Of a DNA stretch of 64,000 nt, positions 1 to 9,937 are shown piece by piece. The notes below the pieces were generated by a model, which was not told where the DNA came from, ran no database searches, and worked only from the letters and a program-made list of their open reading frames with translations. Origin of the DNA: Humidesulfovibrio mexicanus (GTDB lineage: Bacteria; Desulfobacterota; Desulfovibrionia; Desulfovibrionales; Desulfovibrionaceae); NCBI RefSeq assembly GCF_900188225.1, contig NZ_FZOC01000002.1, forward strand, positions 306,310 to 370,309, written 5' to 3'. Both the position numbers and the translations under genes were made by a program. Numbering within the stretch: the stretch's first letter is position 1; each line of letters starts with the position of its first letter.

Positions 1-665
1 GGCGGATAGCCGGGCTCGGTGGAGTTGAAGCCGTGCGGTCCCTTGAGCGCCACGCCGCCCACAAACGCACTGGGGCGCTTGGCTCCGGGTATCTTGGCCG
101 CCCGGCGGCCCAGCTCGGCGATGTGTGCGTCGAAGAAGCGGACAAGGGCCTCGGCGCGCTCCTGCCTGTGGACCACCTGGGCCATGATGCGCAGGGAGGC
201 GAAGAAGTCCGGGCGCTTTTTGCCCAGGTCGCCGTAGTTCAGCGCAACGACAGGAATGCCGGTCTTGCGTTCCAGATCCTGCGGGCTGACGCCCATCTCC
301 GGGCTGGTCTTGAGGATGACCTGGGGCGCCGGGGACAGGGTGAGGATGCGTTCGGGGTTGTCGCTGCCCCGGAACTGCCCGAAGACGGGCAGCGTGCGCA
401 GCTCTGGATGGGCCAGGGCGTAGGGGCGCGCATCGAAGGCGTTTCTGCGGCTTTCGATGTCGTCGGCGGCCACGGCCATGCCCTGGGCCTGCAGGTAGAC
501 CAGCAGGCGCAGGCAGCCCGGACCGGAGCAGATGACCCGCTCCACCTTGGCCGGAATGGTCACCGCGCGGCCATAGCCGTCTGTGATGGTTCTGGTCTGC
601 GCGGCCTGGGCTGCATTGGCGCACAACAGCAGCAGGATCAGCGCGCAGGAAAGAGCTTTGCCCAT
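1..665 (-). CDS. Iron-type ABC transporter substrate-binding protein, 3' end cut by window edge
   Basis: About 221 residues are visible; the C-terminus lies beyond base 1. Residues 1-22 form a signal peptide (KALSCALILLLLCANAAQA). The mature part opens with TDGYGRAVTIPAKVERV, the usual entry of the helical-backbone metal receptor fold (Fe-siderophore, haem or cobalamin binding proteins, PF01497 type), and continues with typical lobe-1 patterns such as PERILTLSPAPQVI. It should capture a metal chelate in the periplasm for an inner-membrane ABC importer whose permease and ATPase genes are presumably off the left edge. ATG at 665 is preferred over ATG at 668 because GGAGG sits at a better distance from it. 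The substrate cannot be read from the sequence. Confidence 0.85.
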   Translation of the reverse strand, partial: MGKALSCALILLLLCANAAQAAQTRTITDGYGRAVTIPAKVERVICSGPGCLRLLVYLQAQGMAVAADDIESRRNAFDARPYALAHPELRTLPVFGQFRGSDNPERILTLSPAPQVILKTSPEMGVSPQDLERKTGIPVVALNYGDLGKKRPDFFASLRIMAQVVHRQERAEALVRFFDAHIAELGRRAAKIPGAKRPSAFVGGVALKGPHGFNSTEPGYP

Positions 666-683
666 CATGGCCTCCGGAAGGAT

Positions 684-723
684 ACGTGTTGGGAAGGTCG
701 AGAATGCGAAAAGCGTAACACGT
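684..723. repeat. Inverted repeat in the leader of the binding-protein gene
   Basis: ACGTGTT (684-690) and AACACGT (717-723) are perfect 7-nt inverted arms around a 26-nt spacer. They lie between the candidate -10 and the ribosome binding site, where a hairpin or a dimeric repressor could act. The function is unknown. Confidence 0.35.
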
Positions 724-725
724 TT

Positions 726-754
726 TGTGTATCTCCTGGGCAGGTGTCTGTCAA
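726..754 (-). promoter_or_regulatory. Candidate sigma-70 promoter of the ABC binding-protein gene
   Basis: On the minus strand a perfect -35 TTGACA (749-754) is followed after 17 nt by TACACA (726-731), a weak -10. It lies about 60 nt upstream of the start at 665. No Fur-type box and no clear cobalamin riboswitch core was seen in the leader. Confidence 0.5.
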
Positions 755-1068
755 TCATGCTCCGCCAATCGATTCAGTTCGTTGAGATTGTTTCTTGGTG
801 CAGGCGCTTGAACGCCAGGGCTGTGGCGGAGGCCGAAGGCGGGGAGCGAGGTGTTGCGGAGGCCCAGCTGGCGGGAAGGGCGGAGGCTTGGGACAGGGGG
901 GGGCGCAATGGCCGCACCATGCCGCGGTCATGGTGTGCGCGAACAAACGCCGACTGCAGGAGGCCGGGGCGTGGCGGGCGCCATTGGATTGTCAGGGCCG
1001 GAGCCTCGTGGTTCACGTCCTTCGCTGTCGGGCTGGCCGTCTGCTCCGGCTGTGGCCGCCCCCTTCGC
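755..1068. other. Intergenic stretch with no supported gene
   Basis: This lies between the end of queC and the promoter of the binding-protein gene. Reading frames here have no ribosome binding site or recognisable product. The only structure seen is a perfect inverted repeat CACCATG (915-921) / CATGGTG (929-935) with a 7-nt loop, without a T-run. Confidence 0.5.
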
Positions 1069-1770
1069 TCACTCCGAGTAGTCGCGCCATCCTGCCGCGC
1101 GCAGCTGGCAGGCCGGGCACTGGCCGCAGCCATAGCCCCAGGGGTGGCGCTGGCCGCGCTCGCCACGGTAGCAGGTATGGGTGTGTTCGAGGATGAGGTC
1201 CACAAAGGGCTGGCCGCCCAGGTCGCGGGCCAGGGCCCAGGTCTGGCCCTTGGTCAGCCACATGAGCGGCGTGTCGATGACCAGGCGCGTCTCCATGCCC
1301 AGGTTCAGGGCGACTTGCAGGGCCTTCATGGTGTCGTCGCGGCAGTCCGGGTAGCCGGAGTAGTCGGTTTCGCAGACCCCGGTGACGAGGTGCTTGAGGC
1401 CGCGACGATAGGCCTGCGCCCCGGCGAGGGTGAGGAAGACGAGGTTTCGGCCGGGCACGAAGGTGCTGGGCAACCCGGTGGCGGTCATGGAGATCTCGAC
1501 ATCATGGGTGAGGGCGGTTTCGCCCAGTTGGCGGAACACGTCGAGGGAGAGCAGGGTGTCCGAGCCGAGCTTTTGGGCCCAGTCCGGCCGCTGGCCGCGC
1601 AGGGCGGCGAGGACAGCCTCGCGGCATTCGAGCTCGATGCTGTGGCGCTGGCCGTAGTCGAAGCCCAGGGTCTCCACGCGGTCGAAGCGCGAGAGCGCCC
1701 AGGCCAGGCAGGTGGTGGAGTCCTGCCCGCCAGAAAAGACAACGAGCGCACCGATGGGGGTGGGGGTCAC
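1069..1770 (-). CDS. queC: 7-cyano-7-deazaguanine (preQ0) synthase QueC
   Basis: The 233-residue protein converts 7-carboxy-7-deazaguanine to preQ0 using ATP and ammonia, in the queuosine pathway. The N-terminal PP-loop [10 protein letters not shown] (about residues 12-21) binds ATP, and the C-terminal [11 protein letters not shown] supplies the conserved zinc cysteines. Start is GTG at 1770, 5 nt after the queE stop; AGGAG lies about 10 nt upstream inside the queE end. It is the last gene of the queD-queE-queC run and probably depends on that transcript. Length and motifs match the family. Confidence 0.95.
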   Translation of the reverse strand: MTPTPIGALVVFSGGQDSTTCLAWALSRFDRVETLGFDYGQRHSIELECREAVLAALRGQRPDWAQKLGSDTLLSLDVFRQLGETALTHDVEISMTATGLPSTFVPGRNLVFLTLAGAQAYRRGLKHLVTGVCETDYSGYPDCRDDTMKALQVALNLGMETRLVIDTPLMWLTKGQTWALARDLGGQPFVDLILEHTHTCYRGERGQRHPWGYGCGQCPACQLRAAGWRDYSE

Positions 1771-1775
1771 GTCAG

Positions 1776-2426
1776 CTAGACTCCTCTGGCCTCGGCCGGC
1801 CAGATGTGCTTGTGCAGTTGCAGGTTGAGCCGCGCGTCCAGGTCGGCGTCGAGCATCCAGCGCGCAAGGTCGGCGGCGGCGAGAATGCCGGGCACGGGAG
1901 AGAGGTTCACGGGGTTTCTGCGGGCGTCTATGCGCGGCAGCAGGCAGAGCATCCGCTCCCAGTCCAGCCGGTCGGCGATGACGAACTTGACCTCGTCGCG
2001 CGCGCGCAGGCGCTCCAGGTTCTCGGTGTCCATTTTGGCGGACTCGCCGCTGGAGGGGCCTTTCATGTCCACGATGGCGGCCACGTCCGGATGCAGCGCG
2101 GAGATGTCCAGGCTGCCGTTGGTCTCCACCAGCACGGTGCGGCCATCGCGCGCAAGCCTGTTGGCCAGGGCCACGGCCTCTGGCTGGAGCAGGGGTTCGC
2201 CGCCGGTGAATTCCACAAGCATGTGCGGCAGGCCTCCGCCCAGGGCGTCGATGCGCGCAAGCACGGCTTCGGCGCTCAGGTCTTCTCCGCCCTCGTGGGA
2301 GTAGGCGGTGTCGCACCAGGCGCAGCGCAGGTTGCAGCCGACAAGCCGCACGAACACGCAGGGCCTTCCGGCAAAGGTGCTCTCGCCCTGAATGCTCTTG
2401 AAGATTTCGCAGATGCGCAGGCTCAT
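1776..2426 (-). CDS. queE: 7-carboxy-7-deazaguanine synthase QueE (radical SAM)
   Basis: The 216-residue radical SAM enzyme rearranges carboxytetrahydropterin into 7-carboxy-7-deazaguanine. The cluster-binding motif CNLRCAWC (CxxxCxxC, about residues 31-38) sits early, after the family signature [20 protein letters not shown] around residue 70 is the glycine-rich SAM-binding segment. It overlaps queD by 4 nt (ATGA) and is followed by queC after 5 nt, so translation is likely coupled. Confidence 0.96.
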   Translation of the reverse strand: MSLRICEIFKSIQGESTFAGRPCVFVRLVGCNLRCAWCDTAYSHEGGEDLSAEAVLARIDALGGGLPHMLVEFTGGEPLLQPEAVALANRLARDGRTVLVETNGSLDISALHPDVAAIVDMKGPSSGESAKMDTENLERLRARDEVKFVIADRLDWERMLCLLPRIDARRNPVNLSPVPGILAAADLARWMLDADLDARLNLQLHKHIWPAEARGV

Positions 2427-2824
2427 GGCTCCTCCCAGTAGGTGACCTCCGCGCCGGGGGTCTCGGCGATGCGCACGCGCGAGACGCGGGCGGCCGAGCC
2501 GTTCTGGGGCGCGCTCTGCGCCAGCCGTTCACCCAGGTCGTGGAACAGATGCCGTGCGATGTTCTCGGCCGTGGGGTTCTGTCCGCTGAACGGCGGCAGG
2601 TCGTTCAGGCAGGCGTGGTCCAGGGTGGCGAGCGCCTCGCGCAGGATGCGCTTGATTTCGCGGAAGTCGAGCCCCATGCCGATGTCGTCGAGCTCGTGGC
2701 AGAGCACGTAGGCGGTGACGCCCCAGTTGTGCCCGTGGGTGTTCCTGCAGTCGCCGGGATAGCCCGCAAGCCGGTGGGCGGCGCAGAACTCGCCGCGCAC
2801 GCAGAGTTCGTAGTTGCGTTTCAT
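2423..2824 (-). CDS. queD: 6-carboxytetrahydropterin synthase QueD
   Basis: The 133-residue PTPS-family enzyme makes 6-carboxy-tetrahydropterin from dihydroneopterin triphosphate, the pathway step before QueE. Zinc-binding histidines are visible in FCAAHRL and HGHNWG; the conserved Asp-His near DHACLND is also present. The ATG at 2824 lies 33 nt after the end of the otsBA frame (2858) on the same strand, so queDEC may share a transcript with the trehalose genes. No GTP cyclohydrolase gene is seen in the window. Confidence 0.95.
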   Translation of the reverse strand: MKRNYELCVRGEFCAAHRLAGYPGDCRNTHGHNWGVTAYVLCHELDDIGMGLDFREIKRILREALATLDHACLNDLPPFSGQNPTAENIARHLFHDLGERLAQSAPQNGSAARVSRVRIAETPGAEVTYWEEP

Positions 2825-2857
2825 GAGCGTGATGCTACGGCCTCACGCGCCGGGTCG

Positions 2858-5212
2858 TCAATGGCCGCGCGGCCAGGTTTTTCCGGCGCGGCGCGGCGGC
2901 TTCTCGTGGAACTGCACGGTTTCGATCGGCGCGAAGTCGTCCAAGTGGCGCGAAAAGGCTGCATCAAGAAAGGAGTCCACCCATCCGGAGACATTGCTGC
3001 GGCGCACGTTTTCGCGCAGCTTGTGCATACGCATACGGCGGTCGGGCCTGGAGAGGCAGCAGGCGGTCTTGATGGCGTCCGCCACCTCCTCGGTGTCGTA
3101 GGGGTTCACCAGCAGCGCGCCCAGGCGCTGGAACTGGGCCGCCGCCCCGGCGAACTCGCTCAAGACCAAGGCCCCGGTCTCTGTGACGTTGCTTGCGCAG
3201 TATTCCTTGGCCACCAGGTTCATGCCGTCGCGCAGGGGCGTAACCAGCGCCACGTCCGAGGCCAGGTAGTAGGCCACCAGTTCCTGGCGCGAGAGGTTGC
3301 GGTACAGGTGGTGGATGGGCACCCAGCCGGGCACGGTGAACTCGCCGTTGATCTGGGTCACCAGGCGCTCGATCTCGTTTTTGAGTTCCTGGTACTCGCC
3401 AACGCCCTCGCGGCTGGGCACCAGCACCTGCACGTGGCAGACGCGCTCGCGCAGCTCCGGGTGGCGGGCCAGGGCGCTGCGCAGGGCCCGCAGCCGCTGC
3501 GGCACGCCCTTGGAGTAGTCCAGGCGGTCCACGCCGAGCAGGATGGTCCTGTCCCGGTAGGCCTGGCGAATGGCGCGCGCCTGCGCGGCCATGGCCGGGC
3601 TGGCGGCGAGCTTGGCGAAGGCTGCGTAGTCTATGCCGATGGGGAAGCAGCCGATGCGCACGCTCTTTTCCTCCACCCCCGCGGTGACGACGCAGCCGCG
3701 TCCCCAGACTTCCGCCCGCGGGTGGAGCACCTGCAGGCAGCGGATGAAGTTGCGCCGGTCGGCCAGGGTTTGGAACCCCACCAGCTGGTGTTCCAGCAGC
3801 GCGGAGAGCACCTGCCTGCGCCAGGGCAGCTTGAGGAAGATGTCCGGGGCGGGGAAGGGAATGTGCAGGAAGAAGCCGCAACTCCTGCGTGCGCCCTGTT
3901 CGCGCAGAAATCCCGCCACATGCATGAGGTGGTAGTCGTGCACCCAGACGTAGTCGTCCTCGCGGGAGTTGGCGGCCACGGTGCGGGCGAACTTCCTGTT
4001 CACCTCCTGGTAGCAGTTCCAGTAGCGGGGCTCGAAATTGCAACGCGACTGGAAGTCGTGGAACAGGGGCCAGATGATTTCGTTGGAGAAGCCCTCGTAG
4101 TAGTCGCGGTGTTCCTCCCCGGTCAGTTCCACGGGCAGGAGCCTGTACCCCGCCTCCTTGGAGAAGCGGGCGAAGGGGGCGCTGGCCTCGGCCTCGCCGC
4201 CCTGTCCGCAGGAGCCGATCCATAGCCCGCCGCGATCGCGCAGCACCGGGGCCAGCGCGGTGACAAGCCCGCCCGCCCCGGCCTGGACCTCCCAGCCGGA
4301 GGGCTTGCGCGCCAGGGTCACGGGCAGCCTGTTGGAGACCACCACCAGCCGTCCCCGCAGGCCGTGGGCCTCCCCCCCCTCCTCAGGGCCATCGCCGGGA
4401 GCGGTGGCGACCGCAGGGGGGCTTGCGGAGAGGGCGCAAGCGTTGAGGAACTCCAACAACTCCCCTGGCGGGCGCAGCAGGTGCCGGGCCAGGCTGGAGC
4501 GGCCGCGCCTGGCCACAAGCACGGCCAGCCCCTCGCCGCCCAGGGCGCTAAAGGCGTCCTCGTCGGTGAGATCGTCCCCCAGGTACGCCACGGCCAGCCC
4601 CTGGCCGTGCCGGGCGCGTTCCTCGGCCAGCAGCCGTTCCACGGCATGGCGCTTGTTGCAGGCGTGGCAACGCAGCTCAACGCCGCCGTCGAAGGGCAGC
4701 ACCTCGGCCCCAGCGGCCTGGGCCATGTGGCCAAAAGCGTGGGTGGCCGCAGCCAGCAGCTCCGCGGCCTTGGGTGGGGTCAGGCCCCGCACGTGCAGGG
4801 CAAGGCAGCCGTGCTTTTCCTCCAGCTGCTGGGTGACGGCTTGGCCTTCAGCCCAGAAGCGGGCATCGGCCAGGGCGCGTTCCCAGGCCGGGGGCAGGGG
4901 CGCGCGCGAAATGGTGCCACCCGGATCGAGCCGCTCGGCCCCGTGACTGCCGAAGACTTCCAGACCCTTGGGCAGCCCGAGCAGGGAGGACACCTCGGTG
5001 GCCAGCCGACCGGAGACGATGACCACCCGCCAGTCCGATGCGCGGCACAGGGTCTCCAGGTGGCTGCGCACGCCGACATAGGGCGCGGCCTTGTGGCGTT
5101 CCACGCTGAATGGAGCCAGGGTGCCGTCATAGTCGAGCATCAGGAGCTTGCGGGGCGCGCTCAGGAAGGCGCGGAATTCTTGGGAGCGCACAAGCTGTGT
5201 CCAGTGTTTCAT
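2858..5212 (-). CDS. Fused trehalose-6-phosphate phosphatase/synthase (OtsB-OtsA order)
   Basis: The 784-residue bifunctional protein should make trehalose from UDP-glucose and glucose-6-phosphate. The N-terminal HAD phosphatase has DYDGT at residues 27-31 and [10 protein letters not shown] near residue 211. The C-terminal GT20 synthase starts at [10 protein letters not shown] (about 289) and carries [19 protein letters not shown] and RDGMNL, typical of OtsA. The phosphatase-first order is the reverse of eukaryotic TPS-TPP fusions. Start ATG at 5212 overlaps the upstream TreS-maltokinase gene by 4 nt. The region upstream of this ATG in the same frame is antisense to that gene and is not coding. 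Confidence 0.93.
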   Translation of the reverse strand: MKHWTQLVRSQEFRAFLSAPRKLLMLDYDGTLAPFSVERHKAAPYVGVRSHLETLCRASDWRVVIVSGRLATEVSSLLGLPKGLEVFGSHGAERLDPGGTISRAPLPPAWERALADARFWAEGQAVTQQLEEKHGCLALHVRGLTPPKAAELLAAATHAFGHMAQAAGAEVLPFDGGVELRCHACNKRHAVERLLAEERARHGQGLAVAYLGDDLTDEDAFSALGGEGLAVLVARRGRSSLARHLLRPPGELLEFLNACALSASPPAVATAPGDGPEEGGEAHGLRGRLVVVSNRLPVTLARKPSGWEVQAGAGGLVTALAPVLRDRGGLWIGSCGQGGEAEASAPFARFSKEAGYRLLPVELTGEEHRDYYEGFSNEIIWPLFHDFQSRCNFEPRYWNCYQEVNRKFARTVAANSREDDYVWVHDYHLMHVAGFLREQGARRSCGFFLHIPFPAPDIFLKLPWRRQVLSALLEHQLVGFQTLADRRNFIRCLQVLHPRAEVWGRGCVVTAGVEEKSVRIGCFPIGIDYAAFAKLAASPAMAAQARAIRQAYRDRTILLGVDRLDYSKGVPQRLRALRSALARHPELRERVCHVQVLVPSREGVGEYQELKNEIERLVTQINGEFTVPGWVPIHHLYRNLSRQELVAYYLASDVALVTPLRDGMNLVAKEYCASNVTETGALVLSEFAGAAAQFQRLGALLVNPYDTEEVADAIKTACCLSRPDRRMRMHKLRENVRRSNVSGWVDSFLDAAFSRHLDDFAPIETVQFHEKPPRRAGKTWPRGH

Positions 5213-8200
5213 GGGGTCTCCTCCGTGGGGGCGGGCGGGGTGGTGAGCAGGCGTATGCCGATGTGAAGCAGGCCGCCAAGGCCAGTCTTCGGGGCGGTGC
5301 CCAGGGCTTCGCCCAGTTCGAAGAGCGCCTGGTCGAGCAGGAAGGTTGAGAGCACGAGCTCCCGCCCGGACCGGTCTTTTGGCAGGAAGTCCGCTCCATC
5401 GGCCTCTCCCAGGTAGCCGCGCAGCAGGCAGCGGGCCATGCGCCCGCACCACTCGTCGGCCCAGGCGCGCAGTCTCGTGGCGTCCTGCGGCCGGGCCTGC
5501 ACCTGTCGATTGAGAACGCTCTCCGTCACCAGCAAAAGGGAGCACAGCAGGTCGCATACGTCGCGCAGGGGCGAGCGCTTGAGCCTGCGGGCGGAGAGCG
5601 AGCGCGTGGTGCGGCCCTCGAAGTCCACGATCATGAAGTCGCGACCGGTGAAAAGCAGGTGCCGCAGGTCCAGTTCCCCGTGCACGCGGATCTTGCGCCC
5701 GCGCGTGGAGCTGTCCCGAAAGCGCAGCAGACGCGCGGCCAACTCCTTTCGCAGATCCAGCAGCTGGTCGGCCAGGAGCGACTCCGCCTGGGGCAGGCCG
5801 GGGCGCTCCAGGGCCAGAAGGTCCAGAATGCGTCTGCTGTGGCTTGAGATGTCCTGGTACACCGAGCGTTTGTAGCCCTTGTCGAAGGGCTCCGGGACAA
5901 AGGCGGGATCGCCCCGGTCCAGGGCCAGGGCCAGGTGCATCTGGGCCGCCCGGCGGCCGATGAGCTCTATGGCCGCTTCTGCGGGATCGCCCGGAGAGGC
6001 GGAGGCCTCGGCTTCGTCGTCCGGTGGCCACGCCAGTCCGGAGAGCAGGGACAGCGGTGCCGGGGCGGGCTCCTCGCTTGGGGCCTTGCGGTGCAGGTGC
6101 AGATCAAGGGCCGTTGCGCATAGTTGCCAGGCCGTGGATTCGCTGTCGACGAAGCGGCGCGCCAGGGCCAGCACCAGGGGGTCGGCTCCGGGCCGCTCGT
6201 AGCGCAGCTCGCCCAATATCTCCGGGGTGTTCTGGAAGCCTCCGGGGCCGGTCAGGTGTCGCACCACGTCCAGGTCCGGGGTGCCGCCCTCCGCAGTGCG
6301 GCGGAACAGTTTCACCAGCACCCTGCGCCCGTAGGCCAGCAGCACGTTGGTGGAGGGACCGTCGATGAGCTCCGCGTGCGGAGGGGGTTCGGTTGCGCCG
6401 CGCAGCCCACGCCCGGCCGGGTCCAGGCTGACCACGAACTCCCCGTTGTGGGCGCGGATGCGCCGCTGCTGGTCGAAGAGCCGCAGCAGTCCGTTGTGGG
6501 CGCGGCGCTCCCTTGGCCCCTCGATGATGGCGCCGGGTGGTTCCGTCAGCGCGCAGATGTGATCCTCCGGGCGTTCCTCAAGCACGCGCGCCCCCTGCTC
6601 CGCGTCCACGAAGGACAGGAGCAGCGTGCGGGCCTGCGCGGCGCCGCTCTCGTGGCGCGATTCGAGGACGCAGAGCCAGGCCGGGGCGCGGTCCGTGCCC
6701 ACGGGCAGGGCATCCAGCAGGGCCACGTCGATGAGCTGGACCTCCGCATGGGCGCGCCTGCGCAGGAATTGGGGCAGAACCCGCGACTGGAGCGCAGCCT
6801 TGAGCTCCGCATCCAGGAAGCGGCCTATGCCCGGTCCGCGCCTGCGCAGGGCCAGGGTGGGCGGCGCGTGGGCGCCGGTCCCTGCCTGCCGTTGCACATC
6901 GTTCAGGGCAAGGATGAAATACCCGTGCGCGCCCAGGGTGAGCGGGTATTCGCGCCTCTCGACGGGGTGCAGGCGCGCGCCGCCCAGGCATTCTACAGGA
7001 GTGCAGCCCGCGTAGTCGGGCAGGTCCAGGCGTGCGGCCTGCGGATGGCGGGAGAGGTTCACCACCACCAGCAGGCAGTCGCCGTCGATCTCGCGCAGAT
7101 AGGCCAGCACCTTCGGGTTGTCCTGGCGCACCATGCGCATGACTCCCTGGCTCAGGGCCTTGTGGCGGCCGCGCAGGGCAATGAGCCGCTTCATCCACCA
7201 CAGCAGGGAGGATGGATTGCGCTGCTGCACCTCCACGTTTACGGCTTGGTAGTGGTATTCCGGATCGATGACCACGGGGAGGTAGAGCTGTTGCGGGTTG
7301 GCGCGGGAGAACCCGGCGTTCTTGTCCGGGCTCCACTGCATGGGGGTGCGCACCCCGTTGCGGTCGCCCAGGTAGTAGTTGTCGCCCATGCCGAGTTCGT
7401 CGCCGTAATAGATGACTGGGGAGCCGGGCATGGTCATGAGCAGCACGTTCATCAGTTCCATGGCGCGGCGGTTGTTGCGCAGGAGGGGGGCAAGGCGGCG
7501 GCGTATGCCCAGGTTGATGCGCGCTCTTTGGTCGCGGGCGTACACTTGGTAGAGGAAGTCCCGCTCCTCCTCGGAAACCATCTCCAGGGTCAGCTCGTCG
7601 TGGTTGCGCAGGAATATGGCCCACTGGCAGTGGGGAGGTGCGGTCGGAGTCTGTTCCAGAATGTCCGCCACAGGGGCCCGGTCCTCCATTTCCAGGGCCA
7701 GGAACATGCGCGTCATGAGCGGGAAGTGGAAGATCATGTGGCTCATGTCGCCTGCGCCGAAGTAGCGCGCCGCGTCCTCGGGCCACTGGTTGACCTCGGC
7801 CAGGAGCATACGTCCGGGGTGCCGCCTGTCCACATGGGCGCGCAGCCGCCGCAGCAGGTCGAAGGTCTCCGGCAGGTTCTCGCAGCCCGCGCCCTCCCGC
7901 TCGAAGAGGTAGGGCAGGGCATCCAGGCGCAGGCCGTCCACGCCCATGGAGAGCCAGAAGTCCACCACCCGCAGAAGCTCGGTCTCCACCCTGGGGTTGT
8001 CGTAGTTCAGGTCCGGCTGGTGGGAGTAGAAGCGGTGCCAGAAATAGGCCCCGGCCACATGGTCCCAGGTCCAGTTGGCGTGTTCGAAGTCCTTGAAGAT
8101 GATGCGCGTGCCCGCGTACTTGTCCGGGTTGTCGCTCCAGACGTAGAAGTCCCGCTCCGGCGAACCGGGTTTGGCCTTGCGGGCGCGCTGGAACCAAGCG

Positions 8201-8547
8201 TGCTGGTCCGAGGTGTGGTTCAGCACCAGTTCGGTGATGACGCGGATGTCCCTGCGGTGCGCTTCGCGCAGGAAGGAGCGGAAGTCCGCCAGGGTGCCGT
8301 AATCGGGGTGCACGGCGCAGTAATCGGCGATGTCGTAGCCGTCGTCGCGCAGGGGAGAAGGATAGAAGGGCAGAAGCCACAAGGCGTTTACCCCGAGGTC
8401 CTGGATATAGTCCAGGCGGCTGGTGAGGCCGGCGAAGTCTCCGTGGCCGTTGCCGCTCTTGTCCAGAAACGAGCGCACATGGACCTCGTAGATGACGGCG
8501 TCCTTGTACCAGTGCGGGGCGTTGTTCCTAGCGTATGGTGAAGGCAT
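5209..8547 (-). CDS. treS: Trehalose synthase-maltokinase fusion (TreS-Mak)
   Basis: The 1112-residue protein joins a GH13 trehalose synthase (about 1-550) to a maltokinase-like domain (about 640-1100). Family knowledge: TreS interconverts trehalose and maltose and Mak phosphorylates maltose to maltose-1-phosphate, usually for GlgE glucan synthesis. TreS active-site segments are GLRLDALPYLF (Asp near 203), AEVNQW (Glu near 249) and RNHDE (Asp near 313). The kinase part shows VHGELDLRHLL and MIVDFEG near 950. ATG at 8547 has GGAGGA in front, inside the end of the mscS gene, which it overlaps by 20 nt. Confidence 0.95.
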   Translation of the reverse strand: MPSPYARNNAPHWYKDAVIYEVHVRSFLDKSGNGHGDFAGLTSRLDYIQDLGVNALWLLPFYPSPLRDDGYDIADYCAVHPDYGTLADFRSFLREAHRRDIRVITELVLNHTSDQHAWFQRARKAKPGSPERDFYVWSDNPDKYAGTRIIFKDFEHANWTWDHVAGAYFWHRFYSHQPDLNYDNPRVETELLRVVDFWLSMGVDGLRLDALPYLFEREGAGCENLPETFDLLRRLRAHVDRRHPGRMLLAEVNQWPEDAARYFGAGDMSHMIFHFPLMTRMFLALEMEDRAPVADILEQTPTAPPHCQWAIFLRNHDELTLEMVSEEERDFLYQVYARDQRARINLGIRRRLAPLLRNNRRAMELMNVLLMTMPGSPVIYYGDELGMGDNYYLGDRNGVRTPMQWSPDKNAGFSRANPQQLYLPVVIDPEYHYQAVNVEVQQRNPSSLLWWMKRLIALRGRHKALSQGVMRMVRQDNPKVLAYLREIDGDCLLVVVNLSRHPQAARLDLPDYAGCTPVECLGGARLHPVERREYPLTLGAHGYFILALNDVQRQAGTGAHAPPTLALRRRGPGIGRFLDAELKAALQSRVLPQFLRRRAHAEVQLIDVALLDALPVGTDRAPAWLCVLESRHESGAAQARTLLLSFVDAEQGARVLEERPEDHICALTEPPGAIIEGPRERRAHNGLLRLFDQQRRIRAHNGEFVVSLDPAGRGLRGATEPPPHAELIDGPSTNVLLAYGRRVLVKLFRRTAEGGTPDLDVVRHLTGPGGFQNTPEILGELRYERPGADPLVLALARRFVDSESTAWQLCATALDLHLHRKAPSEEPAPAPLSLLSGLAWPPDDEAEASASPGDPAEAAIELIGRRAAQMHLALALDRGDPAFVPEPFDKGYKRSVYQDISSHSRRILDLLALERPGLPQAESLLADQLLDLRKELAARLLRFRDSSTRGRKIRVHGELDLRHLLFTGRDFMIVDFEGRTTRSLSARRLKRSPLRDVCDLLCSLLLVTESVLNRQVQARPQDATRLRAWADEWCGRMARCLLRGYLGEADGADFLPKDRSGRELVLSTFLLDQALFELGEALGTAPKTGLGGLLHIGIRLLTTPPAPTEETP

Positions 8548-9622
8548 GGTCCTCCTTGGCGTTTGTGCCCTGGGGGCCCTCGGCCCTGGCCAGGCGCGTG
8601 CGCGGCAGGGCCTCGGGCAGAGATTCGCGCAGGAAGTCGGTCAGGCGTTCGCGCACCAGGCAGCGCAGATCCCAGCAAGTAGAAGCATCGGCCGCGCTGA
8701 CCAGGGCGCGCAGCTCCAGGGTCGCCGGTCCGGCCTGGGTCACCTGCAGCCCGCAGACCCTGCCGTCCCACAGCCCGCCCGCCTCCTGGCTGCAGATGCG
8801 CTCCAACTCCCGCCGGATGGCCGATACCGGGGCGCGGTGGTCCACATGCACGAACACCGTGCCCAGAAGTTCGGAGCTGGAGCGTGTCCAGTTCTGGATG
8901 GGCCGCTCAAGAAAGTACGTGGTGGGCAGCACCAGGCGACGCTGGTCCCAGATGCGCACCACAACATAGGTGATGCCGATCTCCTCGATGCGGCCCCATT
9001 CGCCTTCCACCACCACCACGTCGTCCAGGCGGATGGGCTGGGTGATGGCTATCTGCACCCCGGAGATGACGGCGCCGAGCAGCCGTTGGGCCGAAAGCCC
9101 CGCCACCGCGCCAGCGATGCCCGCCGAGGCCAGCAGGCTGGCGCCCACGCCGCGAGTGGCCTCGAAGACCATGAGCCCGGCGGAGAGCGCCAGCACGGCC
9201 ACCAGCACCGTGAATAGCCGCCGGAACAGGCGCGCTTTGGTGAGCATCCTGCGCGCGTGCAGGTTATCCTGGGCGTTCAGGTCGTACGCGTGCTGCACCC
9301 ACAGGCCCAGCACGCCGCCAAGGGCCAGGGCCAGCCAGGCCAGAAGCGCGATGAGACCCAGGATTGCGGCCTTGTCCGCTGTCGGCCGGGCGGCTTCGGG
9401 AAGGGGCCAAGCCGTCATGGCCAGTTCCAGCGCCAAGAGCAGCGTGGCCATGCGGCCGGGGCCGCGCAGCATCTCCAGAGCCTGGGGCCATATGCCGTTT
9501 CCCCTGGCCAGGGCTGCCCGCCGCAGGGCGCGAAAGGCGAGGGCCTGGGCCAGCAGCCCCAGGGGGATCGCGCAGGCCAGGGCGAGAAAGGGCATGAACA
9601 GTTCTTGGGCAGGCATCGGCAT
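8528..9622 (-). CDS. MscS-family small-conductance mechanosensitive channel
   Basis: The 364-residue membrane protein has four to five hydrophobic segments, then an MscS core rich in small residues (GVGASLLASAGIAGAVAGLS) leading into a cytosolic beta domain with DVVVVEGEWGRIEEIG. Such channels open under hypo-osmotic shock to release solutes. As first gene of the trehalose operon it pairs compatible-solute synthesis with a safety valve. ATG at 9622 is chosen; GGGAGG lies about 12 nt upstream, so the start is moderately certain. Confidence 0.9.
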   Translation of the reverse strand: MPMPAQELFMPFLALACAIPLGLLAQALAFRALRRAALARGNGIWPQALEMLRGPGRMATLLLALELAMTAWPLPEAARPTADKAAILGLIALLAWLALALGGVLGLWVQHAYDLNAQDNLHARRMLTKARLFRRLFTVLVAVLALSAGLMVFEATRGVGASLLASAGIAGAVAGLSAQRLLGAVISGVQIAITQPIRLDDVVVVEGEWGRIEEIGITYVVVRIWDQRRLVLPTTYFLERPIQNWTRSSSELLGTVFVHVDHRAPVSAIRRELERICSQEAGGLWDGRVCGLQVTQAGPATLELRALVSAADASTCWDLRCLVRERLTDFLRESLPEALPRTRLARAEGPQGTNAKEDHAFTIR

Positions 9623-9937
9623 GATGGAAAAACGACCTCCCTCTGGGTGCGCGGCTGCGCCGCCCCTGGGGGGGCTGACCTCCGGATATCCGGAACTCGG
9701 CTCCGCAATTGAAGAAAATACTCCGGCCAGGGCGCTGTCGCAGCCGGATACTCACCTCCGAGCGTATGTGGTAGCATCTGCGGGCCTGGGCCACAAGGCT
9801 TGGATCGGATTGGCTGAAGCGGCGCGCAGACCTCGACCAGGCCGCTTCGTCGCAGGAATGTCACTGTACACGCAGGGCCGGACATGGCAATTGGGGAGAA
9901 GCGGAGTTGTGTCTTGAGCGTGGCGGTGGAGAGCCCC
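9623..9937. other. Divergent intergenic region between mscS and the TauE/SafE gene
   Basis: No gene is supported. The region holds a perfect 14-bp palindrome TCCGGATATCCGGA (9681-9694) and an AT-richer patch (about 9708-9722) that may belong to the promoter of the minus-strand osmotic operon. No confident -35/-10 pair could be fixed. Confidence 0.4.

Noticed and set aside
665-760. Cobalamin riboswitch or Fur box before the substrate-binding protein
   Set aside because: No B12-box core and no Fur-like palindrome could be found; only a 7-nt inverted repeat is present.
36-785. Plus-strand open frame at the left edge
   Set aside because: It overlaps the well-supported binding protein and its promoter on the other strand and shows no motif.
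6124-8541. Long plus-strand open frame opposite treS-mak
   Set aside because: Mirror frame of a well-identified GC-rich gene, with antisense composition and no domain.
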